A stretch of 37,455 nucleotides of DNA, taken from NCBI RefSeq assembly GCF_006152145.1, contig NZ_VDFV01000040.1:1-37455 (forward strand), written 5' to 3'. The DNA comes from Rubellimicrobium roseum (GTDB lineage Bacteria; Pseudomonadota; Alphaproteobacteria; Rhodobacterales; Rhodobacteraceae). This document shows, one piece after another, positions 1 through 7,733 of this stretch. Positions within the stretch are counted from its first letter, which is position 1; each line of letters opens with the position of its first letter. Both the position numbers and the translations under genes were made by a program. The notes beneath the pieces are model-generated. The model had not been told where the DNA came from, did not search any database, and saw only the letters and a program-made list of their open reading frames with translations.

Positions 1-487
1 GCCGCCCTGACCGGCTCCAGCCCGCGGCACACCCGCCGCAGAGGCCATGGCAGAGGCCCGTCCAGAACAAGGACAAGTCCAAACCTCAACCGCCTCATGC
101 AACAGAGCGCTCCGTTCCGGAAAAACCTTGGTGGCGAACATGTGTTTCGATATCGAACGCCAGCGAACGTGACGGGTGGCGCGGCAGAGCTTATTCTGTC
201 TCAGGGACATCGCCAGCGGCGATTGCGTAGCAATTGCCGAGTGATCCGACAGGATCTGATGCGCTTGCCTGATACCGGCAGGTGTGGTTGGCGCAGGTGG
301 TCGATTTTGACGCTGTAACAGCGTGCAAGGTCCATAGATCCGCCTACCTCGCAGTCATCATTGCCCAAGAACAGCTGAAACGCTGGATTGAATCTTTCTC
401 AATCGACGGCTGTCGGTACGAGACGCCTATCGTCAGAATGCAAAATGTTGATGCGTCAGCTGAATTTAGCTCTGCTTGGTCTGACAT
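1..487. other. Left-edge region with no recognisable gene
   Basis: This stretch is visibly less GC-rich than the rest of the window and uses A/T-ending triplets that the neighbouring genes avoid. Open frames exist on the plus strand (one open from the left edge to about 233, one from 97 to 318, one from 282 to 491). None gives a protein I recognise, and none has a convincing ribosome binding site. A small perfect stem, ACGCTG-TAA-CAGCGT, lies at 310-324. It may be the tail of a gene beginning outside the window, or degraded transferred DNA. No tRNA or insertion-sequence end was found. Confidence 0.4.
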
Positions 488-1567
488 CTAGCCGCGCCGG
501 TCGGGGTAGTCATGAAGCCGCCCCGACGGATCCTCGATGCGGCAACGCCCGGTCGCGTCCGCCGCGCCGTCCACCTGTTTGACGTAGCATGGCCCTACAG
601 GCACTTTTCCGTAGCCGCCCGGAAGGTCGAGAACATAGGTCGGTTGGCACAGTCCCGAGATCCGGCCGCGCAGGTTCCGCATCAGATCCTGTCCCCGCGA
701 CAGGGATAGGCGGAAATGACCTGTGCCCAGCGCCAGATCGGGATGGTGCAGATAGTAGGGCTTGATACGCGCCTCTACGAGGGCGCGCAGGAGCGCATCG
801 AGCGCCGTCGGTTCATCGTTCACCCCCCGCAGCAGGACGGACTGGCTCAGCATCGGAATACCCGCATCGACAAGCCGGCCGCAGGCGTCGCGTGCGGCAG
901 GCGTCAACTCGCGGGCGTGGTTGGCATGAAGAACCACGAAGACGGCCCGGCTTGGTTCGACGCGGAGGGCTGCGACCAATTCTTCGCTCACGAGATCGGG
1001 CGCGACGACGGGAACCCTCGTGTGAAAGCGGATCACCCGCACATGATCGATCTGGCCGAGGCTCTTCATGAGGTCCCGAAGTCGACGGGGCGACAGGATT
1101 AGGGGATCGCCGCCTGTGACGACCACTTCCCAGATCTCGGGATGGCTCTTGATATAGGCCAACGCCGCCTCCGTCTCAATCTGGCTCAACGATCCCAGGC
1201 CGCTGGGACCCACCATCTCGCGGCGAAAGCAGAAGCGGCAGTAGACCGGACAAGCATGGAGTGGCTTGAGCAGGACCCGGTCCGGGTAGCGATGCACGAT
1301 CCCTGGGACCGGACTATGCTCGTCGTCGCCAATAGGATCGGCACTCTCTTCCGGGCTTCCATCGAGCTCGGCCGCCTCAGGGATGAACTGTCGGCCGATC
1401 GGGTCATCGGCATCGCCCGGCACGATCAGTTCGGTCATCGCGGGCGTAATGGCAACGGCGTATCGCGCCGCCACGGCCTCAAGCTCTGGCAGGTGCTCGG
1501 CCGTCGCCAGTCCTGCACCGACGATGTCGTCGGCAGAACGCAAGGTGCGCGGAACATCGATGGGCAT
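488..1567 (-). CDS. Lysine 2,3-aminomutase family radical SAM protein (KamA/EpmB type)
   Basis: This 359-residue protein belongs to the PLP-dependent radical SAM family that moves the alpha amino group of lysine to the beta position. The cluster-binding motif is C106-x3-C110-x2-C113, followed by a TGGDP motif near 151. The PLP lysine is expected at K321 within PGGYGK. D277 (HHPDLALG) and D314 (YVLDLPGG) align with the two aspartates that hold the substrate lysine in true lysine 2,3-aminomutase; E. coli EpmB does not keep the second. The C-terminal zinc cysteines of the clostridial enzyme are missing. The ATG at 1567 was chosen because AAGGAG lies six bases upstream; the frame is open ten codons further. 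Making beta-lysine, free or for elongation factor P, is inferred; epmA and efp are not visible here. Confidence 0.85.
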   Translation of the reverse strand: MPIDVPRTLRSADDIVGAGLATAEHLPELEAVAARYAVAITPAMTELIVPGDADDPIGRQFIPEAAELDGSPEESADPIGDDEHSPVPGIVHRYPDRVLLKPLHACPVYCRFCFRREMVGPSGLGSLSQIETEAALAYIKSHPEIWEVVVTGGDPLILSPRRLRDLMKSLGQIDHVRVIRFHTRVPVVAPDLVSEELVAALRVEPSRAVFVVLHANHARELTPAARDACGRLVDAGIPMLSQSVLLRGVNDEPTALDALLRALVEARIKPYYLHHPDLALGTGHFRLSLSRGQDLMRNLRGRISGLCQPTYVLDLPGGYGKVPVGPCYVKQVDGAADATGRCRIEDPSGRLHDYPDRRG

Positions 1568-2003
1568 GGGGCGGCTCCTTGGCCAAGTGATCCGCAAGCC
1601 CTATGCCCCGCCCGGCTGGGGAACCCAAGCCCGCGACAAGCATCCCAGAAAGGTGATGTCCATCGTCCTGCAGGGTAGATGTCGGCGCTGCGGTCAGCTT
1701 CGGCCGAACCAGTGATCCATCGAGTAGAGCACACGCCATTCCGGTCGATATAGGAGGAGCCAGGGCGTCATTCCCGCGAGTCCTCGGTCGGTCTCCGTGT
1801 CGATATAGATACGGAGTCCCTCGCGCGGTTTCCGCAGATTGTTCCGATTGTTGCCGCCTTGGCTGCCAGTCCAGCAATCTCCTGATCGGCCCTTGCACCT
1901 GTTGCTGCGCTTCGGCCTCTGAGCGCCCGAAGCCGATTGAGGTCGGCTCTCACCCCTGCTATTCGGCCGCGCTCCTGATCCGAGGCCGGCCGAAAGCTCC
2001 ATC
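1568..2003. other. 436-base gap between two divergent genes
   Basis: This is the upstream region shared by the aminomutase-family gene (minus) and nspC (plus). Promoters for both must lie here or nearby, but I see no convincing -35/-10 pair. AGGAG-type sequence serves the minus-strand gene; nspC has only a weak site before its ATG. Base composition is less GC-rich than in the flanking genes. A possible frameshifted small gene on the minus strand is listed separately. Confidence 0.4.
1694..1953 (-). pseudogene. Possible small gene broken by a frameshift
   Basis: Two overlapping minus-strand frames look protein-like in complementary parts. From a GTG at 1953 one frame reads a helical, Ala/Arg/Leu-rich stretch (RADLNRLRALRG... 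to about 1830). The adjacent frame then reads a more ordinary tail (EGLRIYIDTETDRG, then PWLLLYRPEWRVLY) to a TGA at 1694. Joining them with one frameshift near 1830 would give a protein of roughly 85 residues. I do not recognise it, and chance open frames are an alternative in GC-rich DNA. Confidence is low. Confidence 0.2.
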
Positions 2004-3098
2004 ATGCAAACGCCTTACTATCTGATCGACAAAGGCAGGCTCCTGTCGAACCTTGAAACGATCGCCCGCCTTCGCGACATCTCGGGCGCCAAGTCGCTCC
2101 TCGCTCTCAAGTGTTTCGCGGCTTGGTCGGTCTTCGACCTCATGCGCGAGCACATGGACGGCACAACCTCATCATCGCTCTTCGAGGTCAAGCTCGGGCA
2201 CGACAAGTTCGGCAAGGAGACCCATGCCTATTCCGTTGCCTGGTCCGACGACGAGTTCGATGAGGTCTTAGTCAACTCGGACAAAGTGATCTTCAACTCC
2301 GTGGGCCAGCTCGACCGCTTCGGCGATCGGGCCGCATCCCATGTCGTGGGCCTGCGCGCCAATCCTGGGATCAGCAGCTCGTCCTTCGACCTCGCCGACC
2401 CGGCGCGTCCCTTCTCGCGCTTGGGTGAGAGCGACCCGGCCGCCATCGAGCGGGTGGCCGACCGCTTCTCGGGGCTGATGTTCCACAACAACTGCGAGAA
2501 CGCCGACTTCGACCGCTTCGACCGGATGCTGTCGCACATCGAACAGCGCTTCGGTCACCTGATCCGGCGCATGGACTGGGTGAGCCTGGGCGGCGGCATC
2601 CACTTCACGGGCGAAGGCTACCCGCTGGAGCGGCTGGCCGAGCGGCTCCGTCGCTTTGCGGGCGAGCACGAGGTGCAAGTCTACCTGGAGCCGGGCGAGG
2701 CGGCGATCACGGGTTCCACGACGCTCGAGGTGACGGTCCTCGACACGCTGAGGAACGGCAAGGACATCGCCATCGTCGACTCCTCGGTCGAGGCGCACAT
2801 GCTCGACCTGCTCATTTACCGCGAGAGGGCCAGCATCCTGCCCGATAGGGGCGACCACGAATGGATGGTCTGCGGGAAGTCGTGCCTCGCGGGCGACATC
2901 TTCGGCGAATCGCGCTTTCCCGCGCCCTTGCGGCCGGGCGACCGTCTCTCGATCGCCAATGCGGGCGGTTACACGATGGTCAAGAAGAACTGGTTCAATG
3001 GCGTGAAAATGCCCGCCATCGCCCTGCGCGAACTGGACGGTTCGGTGCGCCTGGTGCGCGACTTCGGCTACGACGACTTCGTCGCGGCCCTTTCCTAA
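2004..3098 (+). CDS. nspC: Carboxynorspermidine/carboxyspermidine decarboxylase
   Basis: This 364-residue PLP enzyme has an alanine-racemase-like fold III barrel. It removes the carboxyl group from carboxyspermidine or carboxynorspermidine to give the free triamine in the cytoplasm. The PLP lysine is K36 in ALKCFA, a glycine-rich phosphate-binding loop is visible as SLGGGIHF, and EPGEA follows. The C-terminal specificity motif CGKSCLAGD carries the cysteine typical of this clade. Length matches the family. It is followed 24 bases later by its pathway partner, the saccharopine-dehydrogenase-like reductase, so the two form an operon. The start has only a weak ribosome binding site but begins the family-typical N-terminus (TPYYLIDKGRL). 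Confidence 0.93.
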   Translation: MQTPYYLIDKGRLLSNLETIARLRDISGAKSLLALKCFAAWSVFDLMREHMDGTTSSSLFEVKLGHDKFGKETHAYSVAWSDDEFDEVLVNSDKVIFNSVGQLDRFGDRAASHVVGLRANPGISSSSFDLADPARPFSRLGESDPAAIERVADRFSGLMFHNNCENADFDRFDRMLSHIEQRFGHLIRRMDWVSLGGGIHFTGEGYPLERLAERLRRFAGEHEVQVYLEPGEAAITGSTTLEVTVLDTLRNGKDIAIVDSSVEAHMLDLLIYRERASILPDRGDHEWMVCGKSCLAGDIFGESRFPAPLRPGDRLSIANAGGYTMVKKNWFNGVKMPAIALRELDGSVRLVRDFGYDDFVAALS

Positions 3099-3122
3099 GT
3101 GATCAAGGACGGGAAGACCTGC

Positions 3123-4361
3123 ATGAAGAAGAACCTCCTCATCGTCGGCGCGGGCGGGGTCGCTCATGTGGTGGCGCATAAATGCGCCCAGAACCGCGAC
3201 GCCTTCGGCGACATTCACATCGCCTCGCGCTCGATGGCCAAGTGCGAGGCCATCCTTGCCAGTGTCCGCGACAAGCAGGGCGATGAGGCCGTGGACGCCA
3301 TCCGTGCCCATGCCGTCGACGCGATGGACCCCGGGGCGGTGGCCCGCCTCATCCGCGAGACCGGCGCGCATATTGTCATCAACGTCGCCTCGTCCTTTGT
3401 GAACATGAGCGTCTTGGAGGCCTGCCTGCAAACCGGTGCGGCCTATCTCGACACGGCAATTCACGAGGACCCCGCCAAGATCTGCGAGACGCCGCCCTGG
3501 TACGGCAACTACGAGTGGAAGCGGCGCGAGCGCTGCGCCGAGGCCGGGGTCACGGCGATCCTGGGGGTGGGCTTCGACCCGGGCGTCGTGAACGCCTATG
3601 CGCGCCTTGCGGCGGACGAGCACCTCGACACCGTCCGCTCCATCGACATCGTCGATATCAACGCGGGCAAGCACGACCGCTGGTTCTCGACGAACTTTGA
3701 TCCGGAGATCAACTTCCGCGAGTTCACCGGCGCCGTCTACAGTTGGCAGGACCGCGCTTGGCGGTCGAACCGGATGTTCGAGGTCGGCCGCGAATGGGAC
3801 ATGCCGGTGGTGGGCCGTCAGAAGGCCTACCTGACCGGCCACGACGAGGTGCATTCGCTGTCCCGCAACTATCCGGACGCCGACGTGCGCTTTTGGATGG
3901 GCTTCGGCGACCACTACATCAACGTTTTCACGGTGCTGAAGAACCTGGGCCTTCTGTCGGAGCAGCCGGTGCGGACGGCCGAGGGCCTGGAGGTCGTGCC
4001 GCTCAAGGTGGTCAAGGCGGTGCTGCCCGACCCGGCCTCGCTCGCGCCGTCCTACGAAGGCAAGACCTGCATCGGCACCTTCGTGCGCGGCACGAAAAGC
4101 GGCGAGGAGAAGGAAGTCCTCCTGTTCAATGTGGCCGACCACAAGGCCGCCTACGAGGAGGTCGGCTCCCAAGCCATCTCCTACACGGCCGGCGTGCCGG
4201 CCGTCGCGGCGGCGATGCTGGTCGCCTCGGGCGAGTGGGACGTGCGGACGATGGTGAACGTCGAGGAACTCGACCCCAAGCCGTTCCTGGCGCTGCTCGG
4301 CCGGATCGGGCTGCCCAGCGAAATGATCGTGAACGGCGTTGCGCGGTCCCTCGTGCACTAA
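3123..4361 (+). CDS. Carboxynorspermidine/carboxyspermidine dehydrogenase (saccharopine dehydrogenase family)
   Basis: This 412-residue NADPH-dependent enzyme condenses L-aspartate beta-semialdehyde with a diamine (putrescine or diaminopropane) and reduces the Schiff base, making the substrate of the decarboxylase just upstream. The N-terminus has the Rossmann glycine motif VGAGGVAHVVAHK at about residues 8-20, followed by the Lys1-like catalytic domain. The ATG at 3123 is preferred to the GTG at 3099, because it starts directly at the family N-terminus MKKNLLIVGAGG. With nspC it provides the S-adenosylmethionine-independent spermidine route common in alphaproteobacteria. Whether the product is spermidine, norspermidine or homospermidine cannot be told from sequence. 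Confidence 0.92.
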   Translation: MKKNLLIVGAGGVAHVVAHKCAQNRDAFGDIHIASRSMAKCEAILASVRDKQGDEAVDAIRAHAVDAMDPGAVARLIRETGAHIVINVASSFVNMSVLEACLQTGAAYLDTAIHEDPAKICETPPWYGNYEWKRRERCAEAGVTAILGVGFDPGVVNAYARLAADEHLDTVRSIDIVDINAGKHDRWFSTNFDPEINFREFTGAVYSWQDRAWRSNRMFEVGREWDMPVVGRQKAYLTGHDEVHSLSRNYPDADVRFWMGFGDHYINVFTVLKNLGLLSEQPVRTAEGLEVVPLKVVKAVLPDPASLAPSYEGKTCIGTFVRGTKSGEEKEVLLFNVADHKAAYEEVGSQAISYTAGVPAVAAAMLVASGEWDVRTMVNVEELDPKPFLALLGRIGLPSEMIVNGVARSLVH

Positions 4362-4371
4362 GGCAGATCGA

Positions 4372-4392
4372 GCCGCGCGGGTGCGCCGCGGC
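4372..4392. terminator. Hairpin between convergent genes
   Basis: GCCGCG at 4372-4377 pairs with CGCGGC at 4387-4392 across a nine-base loop. It lies between the end of the dehydrogenase gene (4361) and the end of the small minus-strand ORF (4400). A short T-rich run (TTTCT) follows on the plus strand, so it may end the polyamine operon. No true T-tract is present. Confidence 0.35.
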
Positions 4393-4399
4393 CCGCTTT

Positions 4400-4564
4400 C
4401 TACCCGAGGGCGGGCCAGCCCCAGTGCAGGAGCGCAGCGATCCCGCCCCCGGCTAGCGATAGGCGCAGGATCAGGCGCCAAGGCACCAGAAACACCAAGG
4501 CGAGTCGCAGCAGGATCGGCGCGATCATCACGAGCGAGAGCGGAATAGCGTATTCGGCGATCAT
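4400..4564 (-). CDS. Small hydrophobic membrane protein (54 residues)
   Basis: An open frame from an ATG at 4564 to TAG at 4400 encodes a protein made almost entirely of hydrophobic residues. Two candidate membrane segments are seen, at about residues 7-31 (IPLSLVMIAPILLRLALVFL) and 33-52 (ILRLSLAGGGIAALLHWGWP). A CAGGACC sequence just upstream could serve as a ribosome binding site. It is the only plausible gene in the gap 4362-4697. I do not recognise a family. It could be a real small membrane protein or a chance frame; the codon choice (CTG, ATC, GCG) fits the host. Confidence 0.45.
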   Translation of the reverse strand: MIAEYAIPLSLVMIAPILLRLALVFLVPWRLILRLSLAGGGIAALLHWGWPALG

Positions 4565-4697
4565 GGTCCTGGCCTGTCACGGACGAGGTAGACTGTCTCA
4601 GCCAGGGGCCTTGTTCAAGGGGACCGGCCGGTGGCTGGGCGATGCGGCTTTCTGCCGCTAGCTTTGGCGCACATAGCCCTTCCGACCCCGAGGACGG

Positions 4698-5189
4698 ATG
4701 CTCAACCCCCAATCCCGCCTTGCCGCTCTCCTTGCCGCGCCAATGCGCCCGGGTCGGGTCCTCTGGATCGGCCTGCGACCGGCGCGCCGGTCGGCGGTCC
4801 TGACGGTCGAGGAAGCGCTGGCCCAGGTGGGCCAGGGCCTCGCCGGCGATCGTTACGGGTCCCGCGATAATGGGCCTCGTCAGGTCACGCTGATCCAGGC
4901 CGAGCATCTGGCCGCCATAGCGAGCCACCTGGGGCTGGAGCAGGTCGAGCCCGCGCGGCTTCGGCGCAACGTGGTGACGCAGGGCATCAATCTCCTCGCG
5001 CTCAAGGAACGGCGCTTTCGCTTGGGCGGGGCGGTGCTGGAGCACACGGGTGAATGCCATCCCTGCTCGCGCATGGAGGAAGAGCTGGGTCCCGGCGGCT
5101 ACAACGCCGTGCGTGGCCATGGCGGCATCACGGCGCGGGTGATCGAACCGGGGCCGATCCGATCGGGGGATGCGATCACGGCACTCTGA
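4698..5189 (+). CDS. MOSC domain-containing protein
   Basis: This 163-residue cytoplasmic protein consists of a single MOSC (molybdenum cofactor sulfurase C-terminal) domain. These domains bind molybdenum cofactor or carry sulfur for metal-sulfur chemistry. Recognisable elements are GLAGDRYG near 48-54, RNVVTQGINL near 90-99 and the cysteine motif GECHPCSR near 118-125; the first of these cysteines is the usual sulfur-bearing position. GAGGA five bases before the ATG supports the start. It lies 72 bases before the Hsp70-like gene on the same strand, which may mean co-transcription. Its physiological partner is unknown. Confidence 0.88.
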   Translation: MLNPQSRLAALLAAPMRPGRVLWIGLRPARRSAVLTVEEALAQVGQGLAGDRYGSRDNGPRQVTLIQAEHLAAIASHLGLEQVEPARLRRNVVTQGINLLALKERRFRLGGAVLEHTGECHPCSRMEEELGPGGYNAVRGHGGITARVIEPGPIRSGDAITAL

Positions 5190-5261
5190 GCCTGTCCCGG
5201 CGGCTTGACCCGGTCGCGCCGTCCGGTTACCCGCAGCCCCTTTCTGATCGGAGGACGGAAC

Positions 5262-6488
5262 ATGGCGCGCTGGCTGGGCGTGGACTTCGGAACCTCGAAC
5301 ACCTCGGTGGCCATCCTGGACGGAGACCACCCGCGCCTGATCGAGCTGGAGCCCGGCCGCCTGTCGGTGCCGACCGCGATCTTCCTCGACGCGGGCACGC
5401 GGCAGATGCTCTTCGGCTCGGCAGCCGTCGAGGCGCTGGTGGAAGGGCGCGAGGGCCGGTTCCTGCGTGCGATCAAGCGCGTCCTCGGCACGCCGCTCAT
5501 GCGCGAGACACGGCAGTTCCTTAACCGGCGCATGACGCTCGTGGAGTTGGTGGGCGAGGTGCTGGCCCGCCTGCGCGCCCGCGCCGAGGCCGAGGCGGGC
5601 GAAGGGCTGGTCCGCGTGCTGGCCGGCCGGCCGGTCGTCTTCCAGTCCGAGCCCGAGCGGGACGCGCAGGCCGCCCTCGACCTCGCCGACGCCTACCGGC
5701 TGGCCGGATTCGAGGAAGTGGACTGGCTCACCGAGCCGGAGGCCGCGGCCTGGGCCTGCGGCGTTGCGGACGGGCTTGGCCTCGTGGTCGACATCGGCGG
5801 GGGCACCTCGGATTTCACGGTCTTTTCGGCCGAGGGAGGCCGTAGGACCGTGCTGGCCAGCGAGGGTGTCCGGATCGGGGGCACGGACGCCGACCGGACC
5901 CTGAGCCTCGCCCATGCCATGCCGCTGCTGGGCCTGGGCACCCGGCTGCGGGCCGAGATCGGCGGGGCGCTCCACGACGTGCCGGTGGCGCCGTTTCACG
6001 ACCTCGCCACCTGGGAGCGGATTGGATTCCTTCAAACGCCCGAGATGGCGCGGGACGCGGCGCGGATGAGGCGGCTGGCCGAGCGGCCCGAACGGCTGGC
6101 GCGGCTTCATGCGGTGCTGGAATCGGGGTTGGGTTTCGATCTGGCCTTCGCGGTCGAGGCGGGGAAGATCGGAGCGAACGAGGGTGGTGGCCGGATCGAC
6201 CTTGGTCTGGTCGAGCGTGGATTGGCCGTGCCGCTGCCGGCCGATCGGCTGGAGCGGGATCTCGAAGCCTTTGCGGCGGCTATCGGCGAAGGGGCACGGC
6301 GCGCTGTGGAGCGCGCCAACGTGCCGCCAGACGCGATCACACATGTCGTGCACGTGGGCGGGTCGAGCCTTCTTCGCCCCGTCCGGCGCGCGATGGCCGA
6401 CCTGTTTCCGACGGCTCGCCCCGTGGAAACGGCCGCCTTCACGGCCGTGGCCGAGGGACTGGCGCTGGCGACGGCCGGTCGGGGCTGA
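5262..6488 (+). CDS. Short Hsp70-like ATPase (YegD-type)
   Basis: This 408-residue protein carries the Hsp70/actin-fold ATPase domain but lacks the peptide-binding domain and lid of DnaK (about 640 residues). All three nucleotide-binding signatures are visible: phosphate 1 loop GVDFGTSNTSVA near residue 6, phosphate 2 loop VVDIGGGTSDFTV near 176, and adenosine motif HVGGSSLLRPV near 370. A YegD-type role in protein quality control is inferred. The ATG at 5262 is chosen because GGAGGA lies about seven bases upstream and the protein then starts right at the first signature; the frame is open 19 codons earlier. Confidence 0.88.
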   Translation: MARWLGVDFGTSNTSVAILDGDHPRLIELEPGRLSVPTAIFLDAGTRQMLFGSAAVEALVEGREGRFLRAIKRVLGTPLMRETRQFLNRRMTLVELVGEVLARLRARAEAEAGEGLVRVLAGRPVVFQSEPERDAQAALDLADAYRLAGFEEVDWLTEPEAAAWACGVADGLGLVVDIGGGTSDFTVFSAEGGRRTVLASEGVRIGGTDADRTLSLAHAMPLLGLGTRLRAEIGGALHDVPVAPFHDLATWERIGFLQTPEMARDAARMRRLAERPERLARLHAVLESGLGFDLAFAVEAGKIGANEGGGRIDLGLVERGLAVPLPADRLERDLEAFAAAIGEGARRAVERANVPPDAITHVVHVGGSSLLRPVRRAMADLFPTARPVETAAFTAVAEGLALATAGRG

Positions 6489-6498
6489 GCGGGACGCA

Positions 6499-7650
6499 TC
6501 AGGCGGCGGCGGCAAGCACGGCCTCCAGATCCGCGACCGAGAGTGGGGCAGGGTTGGCCTTCATGGAGGATGAGGTTCCTGCCGCCTCGGCGGCTGCCTG
6601 CCGGTCCTGAGCGCCGATGCCGAGAGAGGTCAGCCCGGGAAGGCCGATTGCGCGCGACCAGGCGTGCAGCCGATCAGCGGCCTCGGCGATGTCGGGCCCT
6701 GTGCCGAAGGCCTCGCCGATCCATTGGCCCACGACGTCGAGCCGGTCGGACAAGGCCGGATCGATGACGGCCCTGCGGTTGGCGACCAGCACGTGAGGGA
6801 GCAACGCCCCGCAGATCGCCCCATGCGCCGCGCCTGACAGGCCGCCCAGCGGCCCGGCCAGCCCATGCACCGCCCCAAGCCCCGCGTTGGCCAGAGCGAG
6901 GCCGCCGCAAAGGCTCACCCAAGCCATCTCGTCGCGGGCCTGGGCGTCCTCGCCGTCCATCAGCCGCCGCAGCGCCTGCAGGCCGCGCGGGATCGCATCG
7001 CGGCAGAGCGCGTCGGTGAAGGCGTTGGCCCGCGTCGAGGTGAAAGGCTCGATGACCTGCGTGATCGCGTCGAGGCCCGAGGCCAGCGTCGTCGCGCGTG
7101 GGCAGCCGTCCGTCAGGGCCGGGTCGACCAGCGCGAGGCGGGGCAGCATCCGGGGATCGCGCAGGCTCACCTTGCGGCGATGCTCGGGCACGCCGATCAC
7201 GGCGTTGCGGGTGACCTCGGCCCCGGTGCCGGCGGTCGTGGGCAGCGCCAGGAAAGGCAGGGGCGGATGGTCGAGCGGCAGGCCCCGGCCCACGACTTCC
7301 AGATGGTCGAGGAGCGGCCGCGTCGCGGGGACCATGGCCGCGATGGCCTTGCCGGCGTCCATCGCCGCCCCGCCGCCAAGGGCCACGATGACCTCGGTCA
7401 CTGCCTCGCGCGCGGTCGCGACCCCTTCCTCGATCAGCGCCATGTCGGGCTCGCGCGGGACGGCGAAGCGGGTGACGGGACAGTCCGAGGCGGTCAGAGC
7501 GTCGACCAGCCACTCGCTCCGCGAGGCGTTCGCACCGTGGACGAGGAGGACGCGGCGCCCGAGGGCGGCGATCCGAGCAGGGGCCTGGGCGGCCTGGCCT
7601 CGACCGAAGAGGATCTCGGTGGCGGTGAGGAAAGAGAAGGGGCCGGGCAT
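6499..7650 (-). CDS. Iron-containing (group III) alcohol dehydrogenase family protein
   Basis: This 383-residue NAD(P)-dependent enzyme of the Fe-ADH/maleylacetate reductase superfamily has the nucleotide motif GGGAAMDAGK at 92-101 and PTTAGTGAE at 137-145. Expected metal ligands are D194, H262 and H276. The fourth position, H in the usual DxxxH, is Q198 here (DAITQ), as in a subset of the family, so metal choice or activity may differ. The ATG at 7650 follows AAGGACC with good spacing. It lies 83 bases after the glycoside hydrolase gene on the same strand and probably belongs to the same operon, perhaps handling an aldehyde or keto product of the released sugar. The substrate is unknown. Confidence 0.85.
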   Translation of the reverse strand: MPGPFSFLTATEILFGRGQAAQAPARIAALGRRVLLVHGANASRSEWLVDALTASDCPVTRFAVPREPDMALIEEGVATAREAVTEVIVALGGGAAMDAGKAIAAMVPATRPLLDHLEVVGRGLPLDHPPLPFLALPTTAGTGAEVTRNAVIGVPEHRRKVSLRDPRMLPRLALVDPALTDGCPRATTLASGLDAITQVIEPFTSTRANAFTDALCRDAIPRGLQALRRLMDGEDAQARDEMAWVSLCGGLALANAGLGAVHGLAGPLGGLSGAAHGAICGALLPHVLVANRRAVIDPALSDRLDVVGQWIGEAFGTGPDIAEAADRLHAWSRAIGLPGLTSLGIGAQDRQAAAEAAGTSSSMKANPAPLSVADLEAVLAAAA

Positions 7651-7733
7651 TCGGGGTCCTTGGGTGGCGCGGCCGGGGAGAACCGGCAACGCCAAGCTAG
7701 TCAGGTTCGCTTCGTCCTGTCGATGCAACTGCG

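Noticed and set aside
310-324. ACGCTG-TAA-CAGCGT stem as a terminator
   Set aside because: It has a short stem, no T-tract and no supported gene ending beside it.
282-491. 69-residue plus-strand ORF near the left edge
   Set aside because: Composition is acceptable but there is no ribosome binding site and no recognisable family; I kept it only in the description of the region.
2268-6515. A 1415-residue minus-strand open frame
   Set aside because: It is antisense to nspC, the dehydrogenase, MOSC and Hsp70-like genes, and its translation is Arg/His/Pro-rich low-quality sequence, a usual artefact of GC-rich DNA.
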